64,000 bases of DNA, taken from the NCBI RefSeq assembly GCF_037478305.1, contig NZ_JBBGAZ010000001.1:372001-436000 (forward strand), written 5' to 3'. Every line of letters begins with the position of its first letter. The first letter of the stretch is position 1. A program made the translations under genes and the position numbers. Source of the DNA: Cognatishimia coralii. GTDB lineage: Bacteria; Pseudomonadota; Alphaproteobacteria; Rhodobacterales; Rhodobacteraceae. Shown here in pieces: positions 24,551 through 33,235 of the stretch. The notes below the pieces were generated by a model. The model was not told where the DNA came from, searched no databases, and saw nothing but the letters and a program-made list of their open reading frames with translations.

Positions 24551-25282
24551 ATGGTTGGCTTGATGAAATCCCGCTACGAAGCTTTTGAAGCGACGACGCG
24601 CGCAGAGATCGAGGCCGCGCAACGTCTCAGGCATCTGGCGTTCAAAGGGGTAGACGGATTGGATGCCGACGCCTTTGACGAGATCTGCACACATATTCTG
24701 GTGAAAGACCGCAAATCAGGGGATCTGGTCTGCTGTTTCCGGTTCTTGCCGCTAAATTCCGGTAATGAGATCGCGCAGAGCTATTCGGCGCAATATTACG
24801 AATTAAGCGCCTTGCAAAACTTTCAGGGCACAATGGTCGAGATGGGACGTTTCTGCATCCATCCCGACGTCCAAGACCCAGATATCTTACGCGTCGCCTG
24901 GGCGGCCATGACAGCCTATGTCGATAACAACAATGTGGAGCTACTGTTTGGCTGTTCCTCCTTCAAAGGCACGGATGCCAAAGAGTATTTCGACGCCTTC
25001 GCCATGCTGCGCGACCGTCATATTGCGCCCAAACGCTGGTTGCCGCGGGTCAAAGCGCCCAAAGTGTTTCAATTCGCGGCACGCCAGCGCCGGAAACCTG
25101 ACCTAAAGCAAGCGCAACTGCGCATGCCCCCCTTGCTGCGCACCTATCTGATGATGGGCGGCTGGGTCAGCGACCATGCTGTAGTCGATGAGCAGATGAA
25201 CACGCTGCATGTCTTCACCGGCCTTGAGATCAAAGCGATTCCCCCCGCGCGCAAACGCCTCTTACGGGCCATGTCCGCCTGA
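24551..25282 (+). CDS. olsB: L-ornithine N-alpha-acyltransferase (ornithine lipid synthesis, GNAT fold)
   Basis: A 243-aa protein of the OlsB type: RLRHLAFKGVDGLDADAFDE, then EMGRFCIHPDVQDPDILRVAW and LFGCSSFKGTDAKEYFDAF. OlsB transfers a 3-hydroxyacyl group from ACP to ornithine, giving lyso-ornithine lipid; OlsA then acylates it. No olsA lies in the window. Met1 or Met5 could be the start; the spacing to GAGTGAGG favours Met1. It sits between bamE and an ABC-F gene, all on the plus strand. Confidence 0.85.
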   Translation: MVGLMKSRYEAFEATTRAEIEAAQRLRHLAFKGVDGLDADAFDEICTHILVKDRKSGDLVCCFRFLPLNSGNEIAQSYSAQYYELSALQNFQGTMVEMGRFCIHPDVQDPDILRVAWAAMTAYVDNNNVELLFGCSSFKGTDAKEYFDAFAMLRDRHIAPKRWLPRVKAPKVFQFAARQRRKPDLKQAQLRMPPLLRTYLMMGGWVSDHAVVDEQMNTLHVFTGLEIKAIPPARKRLLRAMSA

Positions 25283-25323
25283 TGCTGGTTGACCTCTGCT
25301 AAGGGCGGCTTTAGCTGGTCGCC

Positions 25324-27129
25324 ATGGCTCGTATACCTCTTTTGCAATTAAGTGAGATCTCGCTGACCTTCGGCGGAGATCCGGTGTTTGATAACCTTGA
25401 TCTGGTCGTGCAACCGGGCGACCGTGTGGCTTTGGTTGGGCGCAATGGGTCTGGCAAGTCGACCTTGATGAAGGTGATGGCCGGATTGGTTGAGGCCGAC
25501 AAAGGAGCGATCACCGTGCCACCGGGCGTGTCGGTTGGCTATATGGAGCAAGACCCCACGATGGAGGGTTTCGCGACGCTCGGCGATTTCGCTTCCTCTG
25601 GTTTGGATGCCGGCGAACTCTATAAAGTGGAACGGGCCGGTGAGGGGCTGAAGTTTGACCCTGCGCGATCCGTGGAGACCGCCTCAGGCGGGGAACGTCG
25701 CCGCGCGGCATTGGCGAAACTCATGGCCGAAGCGCCAGAGTTGATGCTGTTGGACGAGCCGACAAACCACCTCGATATCGAAGCGATTGCCTGGCTTGAA
25801 GGCGAACTGAAAGCCACCCGCGCGGGTTTCGTTTTGATCAGCCACGACCGCGCATTCTTACGTGAACTCACCCGCGCAACCCTCTGGATTGACAGGGGAA
25901 TGGTGCGTCGCCAAGACAAGGGTTTTGCCGATTTCGAGGCCTGGCGCGACAAGACCTGGGAAGACGAAGACATGCAGCGCCACAAGCTGGATCGCAAGAT
26001 CAAGGCCGAGGCGCGTTGGGCGGTTGAAGGCATCAGCGCGCGGCGCAAGCGCAACCAGGGGCGCGTACGTGCTTTGCAAGGCCTGCGCGCGGAAAGGGCG
26101 GCGCAGATCAAACGTCAGGGCTCTGCCGCGATGGAGTTTCAGGCGGGGCCGAAATCCGGCCGAAAGGTCATCGAGGTCAAAGAACTCGCGAAGGCCTTCG
26201 ACGACAAACCTATCGTGCGCAAGCTGGATCTCTTGGTGCAACGCGGCGACCGGATCGCCTTTGTCGGGCCCAACGGAGTGGGTAAAACGACGCTGATCAA
26301 AATGCTCATGGGCCAAGAGGCGCCTGATAGGGGCACCGTCACTCTTGGCACAAATCTGATCCCCGCGGTGTTTGACCAGACAAGGTCCCAGCTTGACCCA
26401 GACATGACCCTCTGGGACAGCCTGACCGGAGACCCCGAGATGCGCGTTTCCGGCAAAGCCGACCAAGTCATGGTGCGTGGCAATCCCAAACATGTGGTTG
26501 GCTATCTCAAGGAATTCCTCTTTGACGAACGTCAGGCCCGCGCACCTGTGCGGTCTCTGTCTGGCGGCGAGAAAGCGCGGCTCTTGCTGGCAAAACTCAT
26601 GGCCAAGGAAAGCAACCTGCTGGTTCTCGACGAACCCACCAACGATCTGGATGTTGAAACGCTCGACCTCTTGCAAGAGCTGCTGGATGACTACGACGGC
26701 ACCGTGCTTCTCGTCAGCCACGACCGTGACTTCCTCGATCGCGTGGCGACCACGACCATCGCGATGGAGGGCAACGGTGAGGCGATTGTCTATGCCGGCG
26801 GCTGGTCTGACTATCGCGCGCAACGCAAAGCCGATGCGCCGGAAAAGGTCGAAAAATCAAAGCCCAAAAAGGAAAAGGTAAAGCAAGAGAAAGCCCCACA
26901 AGAGGGTCTTACTTTTGCCGAACAAAAGCGCCTCGATGCGTTGCCTGCCGAAATCGATCGCCTGATGGCCGAAATCGCCAAGCTCGAAGAATTCATGTCA
27001 GACCCCGAACTCTTCACCAAAGAGCCCCTGAAATTCCAGAAAGCGACAGAAGCCCTGGTCGAACGCCAAGAGGCTGTCTCCAAGGCCGAAGAAGAATGGA
27101 TGGAGTTAGAGGAGAAAGCCGAGGGCTAG
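25324..27129 (+). CDS. ABC-F family ATPase (Uup-like)
   Basis: A 601-aa soluble protein with two ABC domains: Walker A GRNGSGKST then SGGERRR and LLDEPTNHLD; second GPNGVGKTT, LSGGEKARLL and LVLDEPTNDLD. The inter-domain linker is helical and basic, and a C-terminal Lys/Glu coiled coil (KVEKSKPKKEKVKQEKAP onward) is the Uup-type DNA- or ribosome-binding tail. There are no membrane segments, so it is not a transporter. Uup relatives act on ribosomes or branched DNA. A second, different ABC-F gene lies at 58.4 kb. Confidence 0.92.
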   Translation: MARIPLLQLSEISLTFGGDPVFDNLDLVVQPGDRVALVGRNGSGKSTLMKVMAGLVEADKGAITVPPGVSVGYMEQDPTMEGFATLGDFASSGLDAGELYKVERAGEGLKFDPARSVETASGGERRRAALAKLMAEAPELMLLDEPTNHLDIEAIAWLEGELKATRAGFVLISHDRAFLRELTRATLWIDRGMVRRQDKGFADFEAWRDKTWEDEDMQRHKLDRKIKAEARWAVEGISARRKRNQGRVRALQGLRAERAAQIKRQGSAAMEFQAGPKSGRKVIEVKELAKAFDDKPIVRKLDLLVQRGDRIAFVGPNGVGKTTLIKMLMGQEAPDRGTVTLGTNLIPAVFDQTRSQLDPDMTLWDSLTGDPEMRVSGKADQVMVRGNPKHVVGYLKEFLFDERQARAPVRSLSGGEKARLLLAKLMAKESNLLVLDEPTNDLDVETLDLLQELLDDYDGTVLLVSHDRDFLDRVATTTIAMEGNGEAIVYAGGWSDYRAQRKADAPEKVEKSKPKKEKVKQEKAPQEGLTFAEQKRLDALPAEIDRLMAEIAKLEEFMSDPELFTKEPLKFQKATEALVERQEAVSKAEEEWMELEEKAEG

Positions 27130-27130
27130 G

Positions 27131-27180
27131 CTTTCTCTTGCGATAAATATCCCGGGGAGCTCGAGGGGCTGGCCCCTCGA
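27131..27180. repeat. Dispersed intergenic repeat half-unit plus 8-bp hairpin between convergent genes
   Basis: CTTTCTCTTGCGATAAATAT (27131-27150) closely matches CTTTCTCTTGCCAGAAATAT at 30526-30545. It is followed by TCGAGGGG-CTGG-CCCCTCGA (27161-27180), a perfect hairpin abutting the SDR stop codon. There is no T run, so the hairpin may only define transcript 3' ends. Confidence 0.6.
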
Positions 27181-27936
27181 CTATTTCATCCGCAAAGCCC
27201 CATCGATGCGGATCACCTCACCATTCAAATAACCGCATTCCACAATAAACCCTGCCAAACGAGCATATTCAGATGGATCACCAAGACGCGGAGGGCATGT
27301 GACATCCGCTGCCAATCCATCCATGATCTCTTGCCCCAGCCCGATCAACATGGGCGTCTTAAAGATCCCTGGCGCAATGGCCATCACACGGATGCCTTGC
27401 TTCGCCAGATCCCGCGCCATGGGTAAGGACAGGCCAACAATGCCACCTTTTGAGGCTGCATAGGCTGCTTGGCCCTTTTGACCCTCCATGGCGGCCACAG
27501 AGGCCGTGTTGATGATCACACCCCGCGCACCGTCTGGTTCCGGCGCGTTCTCGGCCATGACCGCACTGGCTAAGCGCGCGACGTTAAAGCTGCCGACCAG
27601 ATTAATGTCGATGACTTTCTGAAACATTGCCAGATCATGAGGCCCATCGCGCCCCAGAGTCTTCGCCGCCGGCGCAATCCCTGCACAATTCACCGCTGCC
27701 GTGATTTTTCCCATCTTTTCAACGGCAAAACCCATGGCTGCTTTGACAGAGGCCTCATCCGTCACATCGGTTTCAACAAAATACCCGCCCATCTCACTGG
27801 CGACCGCCTGACCGCGTTCGACATCGCGATCTAGAATCGTAACTCGCCCGCCTTGCTCTGCAAAATGCCGTGCAGTGGCCTCACCCAGACCCGAAGCGGC
27901 CCCAGAGATAACGGCGGCGGTAGTAGCGAGTTTCAT
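27181..27936 (-). CDS. SDR family dehydrogenase, 3-hydroxyacyl-CoA dehydrogenase type II-like
   Basis: A 251-aa Rossmann enzyme: NAD-binding SGAASGLGEATARHFAEQG, the catalytic set NTASVAAMEGQKGQ with YAASKGG (Ser, Tyr, Lys), and APGIFKTPML. The resemblance is to HSD17B10-type 3-hydroxyacyl-CoA dehydrogenases of fatty-acid or branched amino-acid breakdown. It is monocistronic: a tyrS terminator lies upstream and a convergent gene downstream. The palindrome TGAACGTGCGTTCA about 20 nt before the ATG suggests control by a TetR-type acyl-CoA repressor (inference). Confidence 0.88.
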   Translation of the reverse strand: MKLATTAAVISGAASGLGEATARHFAEQGGRVTILDRDVERGQAVASEMGGYFVETDVTDEASVKAAMGFAVEKMGKITAAVNCAGIAPAAKTLGRDGPHDLAMFQKVIDINLVGSFNVARLASAVMAENAPEPDGARGVIINTASVAAMEGQKGQAAYAASKGGIVGLSLPMARDLAKQGIRVMAIAPGIFKTPMLIGLGQEIMDGLAADVTCPPRLGDPSEYARLAGFIVECGYLNGEVIRIDGALRMK

Positions 27937-27956
27937 GAGGATCTCCGAAGTCTAAT

Positions 27957-27970
27957 TGAACGTGCGTTCA
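27957..27970. promoter_or_regulatory. Candidate TetR-type operator of the SDR gene
   Basis: TGAACG-TG-CGTTCA is a perfect 6+2+6 palindrome, 21-34 nt upstream of the SDR start codon. Palindromes of this form are typical of TetR-family repressors of fatty-acid and acyl-CoA genes. No regulator gene lies beside it. Confidence 0.55.
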
Positions 27971-28016
27971 CTTACCTCTGCTCTACGCATCAAGTCCAAT
28001 GTGACCGAACGTCGAA

Positions 28017-28044
28017 ACAAAAAGAGCGCCACAAAGGGCGCTCT
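28017..28044 (-). terminator. Rho-independent terminator of tyrS
   Basis: On the minus strand AGAGCGCC pairs perfectly with GGCGCTCT (8 bp) across a 6-nt loop, followed by TTTTGTTT. It is 25 nt after the tyrS stop. Confidence 0.9.
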
Positions 28045-28068
28045 CCTTACTCTCTTGGACGTTCAGCC

Positions 28069-29319
28069 CTATGCCAATTGCACCAAAGCATGGCGTTTCT
28101 TGCCCGCGCTCAGTTTGATCGGAGAGGTGAGGTCGGCCGCAGTAAACACCCGTCCAGCTTCTGTCAGTGGCTGGTCATCCAGTTTCGCGCCGTTCTCTGC
28201 AATCAAGCGCTTGGCCTCTTTGCCGGATTTCGCGAGGCCGGATTTCACGATCAACTGCACGACGGAAATACCGTCACCAATATCATCAGCACTCAACGAA
28301 AGCGTCGGAAGATCTGCACCAACGCCGCCTTTTTCAAAGACCTCACGCGCCGTCGACTCTGCCGCTGCGGCAGCATCTGCGCCGTGACAGAGAGTCGTTA
28401 CCTCATTTGCCAGGATGATCTTTGCGTCGTTGATCTCAGACCCCGCCAAAGCGCCCAGACGATCACATTCCTCCACCGGCAGCTCTGTATAGAGCTTTAG
28501 GAAGCGGCCCACATCTGCATCCGTTGTATTGCGCCAGAACTGCCAGAACTCGTAAGGGCTGCGCATTTCAGCATTGAGCCAGACCGCACCATCCGCCGAC
28601 TTGCCCATCTTTTTACCATCAGAGGTCGTCAGCAGGGGGGATGTCAGGCCAAAAATCTGCTCGTCAATGACGCGACGGGTCAGGTCGATCCCGTTGACGA
28701 TATTGCCCCATTGATCGCTGCCGCCGAACTGCACCAAACAGCCATACCGGCGGTTCAGCTCAAGGAAGTCATAGGCCTGCAGGATCATATAGTTGAACTC
28801 AAGAAAACTCAGGCTCTGTTCCCGATCCAGTCGCGATTTGACCGATTCAAACGACAGCATCCGGTTCACAGAGAAATGCCGGCCAATGTCGCGCAGGAAT
28901 TCCAGATAGTTCAACCCATCCAGCCATTCCGCGTTGTTCAGCATCAAGGCATCGGTTTCGCCGTCACCATAGTCGATATACTTCGCAAAAACCTTCTGAA
29001 TGCCGCTGATATTGTCATTGATCTGATCTTCGGTCAGCAAAGGCCGCTCATCCGCACGGAACGAAGGATCGCCGACCTTGGTCGTACCTCCTCCCATCAG
29101 GGTGATCGGCTTGTGACCGGTCTTTTGCAACCAACGCAGCATCATGATTTGAATCAAGGATCCCACATGCAACGACTTCGCCGTCGCATCAAAGCCGATA
29201 TAGCCCGGCACCACGCCTTTGATCAGAGCTTCGTCGAGGCCTTGATAATCGGTGCAATCAGCCAGAAAGCCGCGCTCCATCATCACTGCAATGAAATCCG
29301 ATTTGGGGTGGTAGGTCAT
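28069..29319 (-). CDS. tyrS: Tyrosyl-tRNA synthetase
   Basis: A 416-aa class I synthetase. The start at 29319 (MTYHPKSDFIAVMM) is the family start; the longer frame reads into the divergent gene. The HIGH-equivalent SLHVGSLIQIMML, the tyrosine-recognition GGSDQWGNI and the KMSKS-equivalent KKMGKSADGAVW are present, with a C-terminal S4-like RNA-binding domain (LIAENGAKLDDQPLTEAG). It is divergent from anmK with 61 nt between starts and ends at a strong terminator. Confidence 0.95.
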   Translation of the reverse strand: MTYHPKSDFIAVMMERGFLADCTDYQGLDEALIKGVVPGYIGFDATAKSLHVGSLIQIMMLRWLQKTGHKPITLMGGGTTKVGDPSFRADERPLLTEDQINDNISGIQKVFAKYIDYGDGETDALMLNNAEWLDGLNYLEFLRDIGRHFSVNRMLSFESVKSRLDREQSLSFLEFNYMILQAYDFLELNRRYGCLVQFGGSDQWGNIVNGIDLTRRVIDEQIFGLTSPLLTTSDGKKMGKSADGAVWLNAEMRSPYEFWQFWRNTTDADVGRFLKLYTELPVEECDRLGALAGSEINDAKIILANEVTTLCHGADAAAAAESTAREVFEKGGVGADLPTLSLSADDIGDGISVVQLIVKSGLAKSGKEAKRLIAENGAKLDDQPLTEAGRVFTAADLTSPIKLSAGKKRHALVQLA

Positions 29320-29380
29320 GGTATCCGTCTCATATGATATGAGCGCATCTATAAGCAGGCGGGCCGCAAAGGAAAAGACC

Positions 29381-30487
29381 ATGTTGAAGGCCAAATTGAG
29401 CAAGGGTCCAATTCGTGTCGCAGGTGCCATGTCGGGTACGTCGCTGGATGGCGTCGATGTGGCGGTGATCGAGACCGATGGTGTGACGTTTGAAGCCACA
29501 GATCGCCACGCATTTCGGCCTTACTCATCACGCGAACAAGAAGTGCTGCGCGCGGCTTTAGGCAAATGGACCGGAGACGAGGTCGACGCAGCGGCCAAAG
29601 TCATTCAAGAGGCGCATCTTGAGGCCTTTAGCGCGTTCACAGATTGCGACCTCTTCGGCTTTCACGGTCAAACACTGTCGCATGAACCGCGTGGTCGCGG
29701 AACCTTGCAAGTCGGAGATGGCCTCGCGCTAGCCGAAGCGCTATCTGTGCCAACCGTGTGGGACTTTCGCTCCGCAGACATCAAGCTGGGCGGAGAAGGC
29801 GCGCCGCTGGCACCGTTTTTTCATTTTGCCTGTGCCAGGAAAATTGAATGCGACCACCCAGTGGTGTTCCTGAACCTAGGCGGCGTGGGCAATATCACTT
29901 GGGTCAATCCGCAATGCGAGTTCGCGGAAGAAGAGGGCGCTTTGCTGGCGTTTGACACAGGCCCTGCGAATGCGCCGATCAATGACTTCATGCTGGCGCA
30001 GACCGGCCAGCCCTTTGACAAAGACGGAGCCAAGGCGCGCAAAGGCACGGTAGAAACCGGTGCGCTGGAACTCTTTTTGCAAGAGGTCTATTTCACAAGA
30101 GTTCCGCCTAAATCTCTGGACCGAAACGATTTTTCCGAAATGATCGGGTTGGTTTCTGAACTCTCGACCCCAGACGCGGTTGCGACCCTAACGGCGATGA
30201 GCGCCGCTGCCGTGGTGCAAGGCATGGATCACTGTCCAGAGCCTCCGTCACAAGTATTTGTCACCGGCGGTGGACGTCACAATCCCGTTTTGATGGAAAT
30301 GCTGACGGTCTCTCTGGATTGTCCCGTCGCGCCAATAGAAGCCTGTGGCCTCAACGGCGACATGCTCGAAGCGCAAGCCTTTGCCTATCTCGCAACGCGT
30401 GTAGTACGAGGCCTGCCGACCTCAAGTCCTGCCACGACTGGTGTTATGGCCCTCGTAGGCGGAGGCACCCTCAGCGAGCCAACTTAA
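29381..30487 (+). CDS. anmK: Anhydro-N-acetylmuramic acid kinase
   Basis: A 368-aa ASKHA-fold kinase. The start at 29381 follows AAAGGA. GAMSGTSLDGVDVAVIETDG is the diagnostic N-terminal phosphate loop; FHGQTLSHEP and the FDTGPANAPINDFM stretch line the active site, and FVTGGGRHNPVLM is near the C-terminus. It hydrolyses and phosphorylates anhydroMurNAc to MurNAc-6-P in wall recycling, downstream of NagZ (15.9 kb). Confidence 0.94.
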   Translation: MLKAKLSKGPIRVAGAMSGTSLDGVDVAVIETDGVTFEATDRHAFRPYSSREQEVLRAALGKWTGDEVDAAAKVIQEAHLEAFSAFTDCDLFGFHGQTLSHEPRGRGTLQVGDGLALAEALSVPTVWDFRSADIKLGGEGAPLAPFFHFACARKIECDHPVVFLNLGGVGNITWVNPQCEFAEEEGALLAFDTGPANAPINDFMLAQTGQPFDKDGAKARKGTVETGALELFLQEVYFTRVPPKSLDRNDFSEMIGLVSELSTPDAVATLTAMSAAAVVQGMDHCPEPPSQVFVTGGGRHNPVLMEMLTVSLDCPVAPIEACGLNGDMLEAQAFAYLATRVVRGLPTSSPATTGVMALVGGGTLSEPT

Positions 30488-30495
30488 GGCTCGGA

Positions 30496-30557
30496 TTTGA
30501 GTATTTTTAGCAAGATGAAACCGGTCTTTCTCTTGCCAGAAATATCCCCGCCGGAGG
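30496..30557. repeat. Palindromic intergenic repeat (two inverted half-units)
   Basis: TTTGAGTATTTTTAGCAAGA (30496-30515), extended by TGAAA, is followed by its imperfect inverted copy TCTTGCCAGAAATATC (30531-30546) and CCCGCCGGAGG. The same half-unit occurs at 27131-27156 and 48441-48469. Sited between the convergent anmK and cupin genes, it could fold into a long transcript-end hairpin. Confidence 0.65.
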
Positions 30558-30565
30558 CATAAAAG

Positions 30566-30988
30566 TTAATCGCGCGGGATATCAAAATCCGGAGCGGCGA
30601 GGGTGAAGCCCTCAAACTGAAACGCTGGCGATACCGTGCATCCTACCAAAGTATACTCCCCAGTGGTCTCCGCCGCCTGCCAGTGATCCTTTGGTACGAT
30701 CAGTTGAGGAGCATGCCCTTTGGCAAAGTCGGGGCTGAGTGTATGCGTGGTCGCCGGACCTGCATCGGTTGCTGACAGGTGCAACAGCAGAGGCGCGCCG
30801 GCGTAGTAGTGCCAGATCTCGGTGGCATCGACGGCGTGCCAATGTGATTTTTCACCCGCTTGCAACAAAAAATAGATCGACGTGCCAGAGGGCCGACCGT
30901 CCTCATCCGCGATCCAGGTTTGGCGGTAATGTCCACCCTCTGGATGTGGTGTGAGGTCGAGGTGTTTGATAATTTCTGCTGGAGTCAT
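30566..30988 (-). CDS. Cupin protein of the DUF985 family
   Basis: A 140-aa cupin: LTPHPEGGHYRQTW, SIYFLLQAGEKSHWHAVDA and EIWHYYAGAPLLLHL are the conserved blocks, with clustered His that could bind metal. DUF985 members have been described as cupins of uncertain, possibly sugar- or isomerase-related, function. Its ATG overlaps the stop of the upstream GNAT gene (30985-30988), so the two form an operon. Confidence 0.87.
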   Translation of the reverse strand: MTPAEIIKHLDLTPHPEGGHYRQTWIADEDGRPSGTSIYFLLQAGEKSHWHAVDATEIWHYYAGAPLLLHLSATDAGPATTHTLSPDFAKGHAPQLIVPKDHWQAAETTGEYTLVGCTVSPAFQFEGFTLAAPDFDIPRD

Positions 30989-31575
30989 GGGAATACCGGA
31001 ATCTGTGGGGCTGCGGTCATCGGGAGGTCTCCGGACAAGCGGGGATCTTCTGCGATTTCAATCTCTTGCTTGTAGGGCTTAAAGCCACTGCGCATATAGA
31101 AAGCCAAGGCCTGAGGGCTATCTAACGTGCATGTATGGACGTGAAACCGTGTGATAGCGCGTTGAAACGCCAGAGTGATCGCTTGGGTCATAAGATATCG
31201 TCCGGCTCCGGTTCCGATCAGGGCATCGTCCAATCCAAAGAACGCAAGCTCGCACGCCCCAGTCTCGCGAAAATCCAACTCTAACAAGCCAAGGTCCTCA
31301 CCAGCGCGTTGCAATGTGTAGAGGTCGTAATCCGGGTTTCCAAAGATCTCGAGCAGTTCTTCATCGCTCAGATGGAGGCGCGAGAACCAGAGGTAGTTTT
31401 CTCCAATCCGACGAAAGAGTTTCCGATAGTCCGATGGTGCAACAGTGTCGTGCTTTTTGAAACTCACACCTTCAATTTCAGGCGTCGGGCGCGTCTGAGG
31501 CGCATGCATCTCCAGATGTGTCACCACAGTGGTCACATGGCCCTTTGGAACTTGATGGAAACCGGCACTCAGCAT
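30985..31575 (-). CDS. GNAT family N-acetyltransferase
   Basis: A 196-aa protein whose C-terminal half is a GNAT domain: ELAFFGLDDALIGTGAGRYLM holds the Q/RxxGxG/A-like acetyl-CoA loop, followed by TCTLDSPQALAFYMRSGFKPY, the typical beta-5/helix-4 end. The N-terminal 60 residues are less typical. The substrate is unknown. It is co-transcribed with the DUF985 cupin. Confidence 0.85.
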   Translation of the reverse strand: MLSAGFHQVPKGHVTTVVTHLEMHAPQTRPTPEIEGVSFKKHDTVAPSDYRKLFRRIGENYLWFSRLHLSDEELLEIFGNPDYDLYTLQRAGEDLGLLELDFRETGACELAFFGLDDALIGTGAGRYLMTQAITLAFQRAITRFHVHTCTLDSPQALAFYMRSGFKPYKQEIEIAEDPRLSGDLPMTAAPQIPVFP

Positions 31576-31636
31576 TCAATACCTCTTTTTCTTGGACAGA
31601 GATCATGGCGGGCGATCAAAGGCAATCACTCGAACG

Positions 31637-31663
31637 AAAAAAGCCCCACCATTTGGCGGGGCT
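31637..31663 (-). terminator. Rho-independent terminator of enolase
   Basis: On the minus strand AGCCCCGCC pairs with GGTGGGGCT (9 bp, one G-T) across AAAT, followed by six T. It lies 23 nt beyond the eno stop. Confidence 0.9.
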
Positions 31664-31686
31664 TTTGAAACTGTTGCTAAGGTCGC

Positions 31687-32964
31687 TTAGCTTTTCAGAA
31701 TGCCCGCGCCTGCATATTCCGCAGTTTCGCCGAGCATTTCTTCGATGCGGATCAACTGGTTGTATTTCGCCAGACGGTCAGAGCGGCTGAGAGAGCCGGT
31801 TTTGATTTGACCACAGTTGGTGGCGACCGCGAGATCCGCGATGGTCGCGTCTTCGGTTTCGCCAGAACGGTGGGACATCACGTTGGTATAGCGCGCGCGG
31901 TGCGCCATATCTACGGCCTTCAGCGTTTCGGTCAGCGAGCCGATCTGGTTCACTTTGACCAGCATAGAATTCGCGACCCCTTGCTTGATACCGTCCGCCA
32001 GACGGGCAGGGTTGGTCACAAAGAGGTCGTCGCCCACAAGCTGCACCTTGTCACCGATCAGGTCCGTCAGCATTTTCCAGCCGGCCCAGTCGTCCTCGTC
32101 CATACCGTCTTCGATGGAGATGATTGGGTAGTCGGCGCAGAGGTCTGCGAGGTATTGCGCGTTTTCCTCGGACGTCAAGGATTTACCTTCGCCCTTCAGC
32201 TCGTATTTGCCGTCCTTAAAGTACTCAGAGGACGCGCAGTCCAGCGCCAGATAGATGTCTTTGCCCAACTCATAGCCGGCTTTCTCAACAGCAACCTTGA
32301 TGAAATCCAAAGCAGCGCGCGTGCTTTCGATGTTTGGTGCAAAACCGCCTTCATCACCGATACCGGTGTTGTGACCTGCAGCCGTCAGTTCTTTCTTGAG
32401 CGCGTGAAAGACTTCGGCGCCCATGCGGATCGCTTCTTTCACGTTGCTGGCGGACACCGGCATGATCATGAACTCTTGAATGTCGATTGGGTTATCTGCG
32501 TGCTCGCCACCGTTGATGATGTTCATCATTGGAACGGGCAGGACACGGGCCGAGGTGCCGCCGACGTAGCGGAACAGAGGTTGCGCGGTGAAATCTGCCG
32601 CTGCCTTTGCGCAAGCCAGAGACACGCCAAGAATAGCGTTTGCGCCCAGACGTGCTTTGTTTGGGGTGCCGTCCAGCTCGATCATCGCGGAATCGATGGC
32701 CACCTGTTCGGTGACATCCATGCCCACCAGGTTTTCCGCGATCTCGCCGTTTACAGCGGCGCAGGCTTCGAGAACACCTTTGCCAAGATAACGCGCTTTG
32801 TCGCCGTCACGCTTTTCCACCGCTTCGTAAGCGCCAGTTGAAGCGCCAGAAGGCACAGCTGCGCGGCCCACGGTGCCGTCTTCGAGGGTAACGTCAACCT
32901 CGACGGTCGGGTTGCCCCGGCTGTCCAGAATCTCGCGTGCGTGGATGTCAATGATGGTGCTCAT
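31687..32964 (-). CDS. eno: Enolase
   Basis: A 425-aa protein with all enolase hallmarks: IHAREILDSRGNPTVEVDV, GDEGGFAPNI, metal ligands in ALDCASSEYF, SIEDGMDEDDW and GDDLFVTN, the catalytic Lys in LVKVNQIGSLTE, and SHRSGETEDATIADLAVA. It interconverts 2-phosphoglycerate and PEP. It is a single-gene unit with a TTTACA-N16-TATTAC promoter about 40-60 nt upstream and a clear terminator. Confidence 0.97.
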   Translation of the reverse strand: MSTIIDIHAREILDSRGNPTVEVDVTLEDGTVGRAAVPSGASTGAYEAVEKRDGDKARYLGKGVLEACAAVNGEIAENLVGMDVTEQVAIDSAMIELDGTPNKARLGANAILGVSLACAKAAADFTAQPLFRYVGGTSARVLPVPMMNIINGGEHADNPIDIQEFMIMPVSASNVKEAIRMGAEVFHALKKELTAAGHNTGIGDEGGFAPNIESTRAALDFIKVAVEKAGYELGKDIYLALDCASSEYFKDGKYELKGEGKSLTSEENAQYLADLCADYPIISIEDGMDEDDWAGWKMLTDLIGDKVQLVGDDLFVTNPARLADGIKQGVANSMLVKVNQIGSLTETLKAVDMAHRARYTNVMSHRSGETEDATIADLAVATNCGQIKTGSLSRSDRLAKYNQLIRIEEMLGETAEYAGAGILKS

Positions 32965-32999
32965 GATAGGATGTCCCGGCAGTAAATTCAGTTGGCGCT

Positions 33000-33027
33000 G
33001 TAATAGCAGGCTATTTTGAAATGTAAA
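33000..33027 (-). promoter_or_regulatory. Putative sigma-70 type promoter of eno
   Basis: On the minus strand TTTACA (33022-33027) and TATTAC (33000-33005) are separated by 16 nt, 36 nt or more upstream of the eno ATG. The rest of the eno-kinase interval (to 33235) is AT-rich with a loose TACTAC/GTAGTA inverted repeat and no convincing gene. Confidence 0.45.
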
Positions 33028-33235
33028 CGACAGCCGATAGCGCTAACAAAATACTACTTAAAATTGTTACAGTTTCTAGGTAGTACCTTTATGAGGGAGA
33101 GTCGCCTCTGGCTCACCTATTTAAATTCGTAAAAAGTGCAAGTTTGGGTCAAATTCTGGGCTAATTTCCTCGTTATTGACGCTTTCGCTGGTATTCGAAG
33201 AGGTTTTTGAATAACCACAAGAGCAGGGTAGCGTT

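Noticed and set aside
25858..26823. 321-aa minus-strand frame inside the first ABC-F gene
   Set aside because: Shadow of the ABC-F coding sequence, without ribosome site or recognisable motif.
25324..27129. ABC-F proteins considered as antibiotic-resistance factors
   Set aside because: Both resemble housekeeping Uup/YheS types and lie among core genes; no drug-resistance context.
31807..32841. 344-aa plus-strand frame opposite enolase
   Set aside because: Composition is a mirror of the enolase codons; all enolase motifs are on the minus strand.
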